Of a stretch of 64,000 nt of DNA, positions 61,497 to 64,000 are shown in pieces (position 1 is the first letter of the stretch; every line of letters starts with the position of its first letter). Below the pieces are notes generated by a model that worked only from the letters and a program-made list of their open reading frames with translations, did not search any database and was not told the DNA's origin. Location: contig WNNJ02001248.1 of the NCBI GenBank assembly GCA_012934845.2, forward strand, positions 1-64,000, read 5' to 3'. The translations under genes were made by a program, and so were the position numbers. Source of the stretch: Pomphorhynchus laevis (taxonomy: Eukaryota > Acanthocephala > Palaeacanthocephala > Echinorhynchida > Pomphorhynchidae).

Positions 61497-64000
61497 AAAA
61501 AAGATTTATTTTAACGTGGCAAATGCGTGCCAGCGCACGCTTACATGACCACAACAAAAACAAAACTGTGAATCAGGCGTCGAGAAGGTGTGAACGGAGG
61601 AGGTGTTTGAATGTGATAAAAGAGGGAGCGCGGCGGACGTCGAGAGGGAGTTGATTCCAGGCGAGTGAGGCGGCGACGAGGAAGGATCGGAGACCGTAGT
61701 TGTTGGAGTAATTAGGAACGTGGAGTAAGAGGGTATGACAGGAACGAAGCGATAGCGAGGTGGGGCGAGTATCGTCTAAGAAAGGAAGGTTGATGAACGA
61801 TGGGGAGCCGACAGCGATGAGACGAAAAGTAATGAGAAGGCGGAGTTTGATGCGGATGTGGATGGTGGGCCAGGAGAGTTGGGCAAAATATGTGGATGTG
61901 TGGTCGAAGCGACGGAGGCGAAAGAGCACTCGAACGGCGGTGTTGATTATTCGTTGTAGGGGTAGGATGATGGATTTTGGAGAATTGGCGAAAAGGCTAA
62001 GGCAGTAATCGATTTTAGGGAAAAGAAGCGATGAAAGAAGAGACATACAAGAACGGAAGTCGATAAGGGGGCGGATACGGCGGATGTCACGAAGAATTAA
62101 GTTAGACGAGCGGACCTTGTCACGGACGAAGGGTTTAAGGGAAAGGTGATCATCGAAATGGAAGCCTAAGAAAGTGAGATTGTGGACTACAGGGATGATC
62201 GATGAGGCAAAAGATACAATGGGAGGAGATATGCTTGGTTTACGGGGAAGGATCCACATTATTTTGGACTTTTCGGCGTTTAGAACGAGATGGAGATTGG
62301 AAAGACGCTTGTAGATAGAAGAGAGACAGTTGAAGGTAGAAATGGCGATATCGTGTATGCGACGTGCGGGTGCATGAGCATAGATTAGAATGTCATCGGC
62401 GTATTGCATGACGTTAAAGGAGTAAGGTTTGATAAATGGAGAGAGATCGCCAAGCAAAAGAGAGAAAAGCAGGGGACCTAGGACTGAACCTTGTGGAACC
62501 CCGCAAAAAATAGGGATGGGAGGGGAGGATGATGAATTAGAACAGACGCGAAAGGAACGGTCGGATAGATATGAGGCGAACCAAGCTACGGAGGAGGAAG
62601 AAAAGCCGTAATCATAACGAAGGTGAGAAAGGAGGACGGAGTGGTCGACAATGTCGAATGCGGAGGAGAGGTCCAGGGAGATGAGAACACTATATAGAGC
62701 CTTGTCTCGAGAAATGAGTAAGTCGTTGTACACTTTTATGCATGCGATTTCTGTCGAGTGATTAGAGCGGAAAGCGGATTGGAAAGGAGGGTACAGATTG
62801 GATGAGGAAAGATAAGCGTTGATTTGTATTAAGATGAGGCGTTCTAAGAGCTTAGAAAGAGTAGGGAGTAGTGAAATGGGGCGATAGCTAGAAGGAAGGG
62901 AGGGGTCGAGCGATTGTTTCTTAAGGAGGGGACGAACGATTGCGGATTTCCAGTGTGAAGGGAAGATACGACTGCGGATGGACGAGTTAAACAAGGTTGT
63001 GAGAAATGGGGATATCGATGAGCATATAGATTTTAATATGTGGGTAGGCAGGGGATCGGCAGGTGAGGTTTTGTTGGGCAAGGACATGAGGACAGATGAT
63101 ACTTCTGTAGGTGATACAGGGAGAAGATGAAAGAGTTCGGGAAGGATGAGAGTAGACTGGGCAGAGTGGGATAGGATGGAGACCGGGGTGTGAGAGAGCA
63201 GCGTGGATACTTTAGTCTGGAGAAATGACGAATAATCATTAGCATTGATGTTGCAAGGCGTAGAGGAACGAGCCAGGATTGAGTTAAAAGTATGCCAGAG
63301 AGTCTTAGAGTTGAATGAAGTGATTATTTTATGCTGCCAGAAGGAGTTGCATTTGGTACGTAGTAGGTTGAGATGAGACCGGCGAAGAGCAAGATAGGAA
63401 TCACGGAAAGACGGAGTGATCGAGCGGAAATCGCGTCTGAGAGAGCGGTGATAGACTCGAAAAGCATGGCGGAGTCGACGCTTTGAGAGTAGGCATTGGA
63501 TGTCAAACCATGGGGCACGGTGCAAGCGACGGTGTGGGTGAGACTTGAAGGGCAAGAGAATATCGAGAGTGGATGTGAGTTCAGAGTCGAAAAGAAAGGC
63601 GAGATCGTGAGGAGATGAATATGTTATTGTGGGTAATGATAGAGACGATTTGAGTAAGGCAGAGCGGAGAAGGGAAAGGTCAAGATTTCTCCAAGGGCGA
63701 CGTAGGATTGTAGGTGTGTGAGGAGGGGTGTGGTTGCGAGCGAGATCAAGGGTGATAAGAAAGTGATCGGATAGACCAGGATCAGAGATGGACAGTGAGG
63801 TGTGGGCAGCAAAATGATCGGGGACAGCGATGATGTCGAGTGCCCCGCCAAGTATATGTGTGGGGGCAGTGGAGATTAGTTTGTAATTGTAGTTGGATAG
63901 AATGTTGATGAAGCGGATGGAATCTGTGGAAGAGGGGCGGTCTAGGCGGATATTGAAGTCGCCTAGAACGAGTGAAGGGATTGAGGACAAAGAACAATGA
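61497..64000 (-). mobile_element. LINE-A copy A7, young, runs off the window
   Basis: The 3' hairpin (GCGTGC-GCTG-GCACGC) and AAAATAAATC with a T9 end at 61497; coding to the window edge. Inserted into G. Nucleotide and protein sequence nearly identical to A6. Confidence 0.9.
61573..63999 (-). CDS. A7 ORF2: endonuclease-reverse transcriptase, open, partial
   Basis: Open for more than 805 codons to the window edge (5' end outside). Endonuclease end: LVLGDFNIRLDRP, GALDIIAVP, DPGLSDHF. RT: LISLDLSSAFDIVDHS, FCGVPQGSVLGPLLFSLLLGD, MQYADDILIYAHAPA. The tail ends HLLDA. No lesion is visible, so with A6 it marks the youngest family here. Whether ORF1 is intact cannot be seen. Confidence 0.92.
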   Translation of the reverse strand, partial: HCSLSSIPSLVLGDFNIRLDRPSSTDSIRFINILSNYNYKLISTAPTHILGGALDIIAVPDHFAAHTSLSISDPGLSDHFLITLDLARNHTPPHTPTILRRPWRNLDLSLLRSALLKSSLSLPTITYSSPHDLAFLFDSELTSTLDILLPFKSHPHRRLHRAPWFDIQCLLSKRRLRHAFRVYHRSLRRDFRSITPSFRDSYLALRRSHLNLLRTKCNSFWQHKIITSFNSKTLWHTFNSILARSSTPCNINANDYSSFLQTKVSTLLSHTPVSILSHSAQSTLILPELFHLLPVSPTEVSSVLMSLPNKTSPADPLPTHILKSICSSISPFLTTLFNSSIRSRIFPSHWKSAIVRPLLKKQSLDPSLPSSYRPISLLPTLSKLLERLILIQINAYLSSSNLYPPFQSAFRSNHSTEIACIKVYNDLLISRDKALYSVLISLDLSSAFDIVDHSVLLSHLRYDYGFSSSSVAWFASYLSDRSFRVCSNSSSSPPIPIFCGVPQGSVLGPLLFSLLLGDLSPFIKPYSFNVMQYADDILIYAHAPARRIHDIAISTFNCLSSIYKRLSNLHLVLNAEKSKIMWILPRKPSISPPIVSFASSIIPVVHNLTFLGFHFDDHLSLKPFVRDKVRSSNLILRDIRRIRPLIDFRSCMSLLSSLLFPKIDYCLSLFANSPKSIILPLQRIINTAVRVLFRLRRFDHTSTYFAQLSWPTIHIRIKLRLLITFRLIAVGSPSFINLPFLDDTRPTSLSLRSCHTLLLHVPNYSNNYGLRSFLVAASLAWNQLPLDVRRAPSFITFKHLLRSHLLDA

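Noticed and set aside
62429-62611. Small Arg/Glu-rich ORFs antisense to LINE-A (also 61760-62008, 25489-25671, 26092-26340)
   Set aside because: They repeat in every A copy because they are shadows of the pyrimidine-rich RT strand; there is no independent evidence of coding.
1-64000. tRNA, rRNA, spliced host genes or telomeric repeats
   Set aside because: None seen on either strand by reading; nearly all sequence is accounted for by retroelements.

Overview
The window is eukaryotic, most likely invertebrate animal DNA, and is made almost entirely of retrotransposons inserted into one another. I see no host gene, rRNA, tRNA, operon or CRISPR array. The evidence is the density of non-LTR (LINE) reverse transcriptases on both strands, Penelope-like elements (PLEs), one Ty3/gypsy fossil, (TAA)n-type 3' tails and AATAAA signals. 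I cannot name the species. Family letters below are my own.

Families. A and B are sister APE-type LINEs with two ORFs: ORF1 has a Cys-rich zinc-like motif plus a nucleic-acid-binding-like C-terminus, and ORF2 is endonuclease plus RT. C, D, L, K, H and J are other APE-type LINEs of the Jockey/CR1 kind; F and G are a third set; I1 is only a 5' fragment. E is a different RT: an N-terminal CXC-like cysteine cluster, an RT with FTQGD and YADD motifs, a CCHC knuckle and a PD-(D/E)XK-like C-terminus, with no APE domain.

Layout. 1-9036: B1 sits in A1; E1 is split by nearly full-length B2. 9038-17620: A3 (-) contains PLE1, which contains nearly full-length A2; A3 also contains B3. 17890-20717: F, L and K tails. 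21085-22672: A4 and A5 head to tail. 23610-30340: C1 (+) split by A6, with an open ORF2, and by B4. 30345-34108: gypsy fossil. 34112-36600: H1, I1, H2. 36605-45400: PLE2 (-) split by a B tandem array ending in long copy B7. 45560-51566: E2 then C2. 51567-55010: intact E3 (-). 55331-60240: D1 (-), ORF2 intact, with E4 inserted in its 3' tail. 60431-64000: G (-), then A7 (-), open to the window edge.

Most notable are (i) a 5' leader module shared by elements with different coding bodies (A, B, D, I, perhaps E), (ii) a 3' terminal hairpin shared by A and B with one covarying base pair, (iii) the architecture of family E, and (iv) several perfect fold-back repeats that look like template-switch scars. 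A6 and A7 are about 99% alike in protein, and E3 and D1 ORF2 are open, so insertion was recent and may continue.
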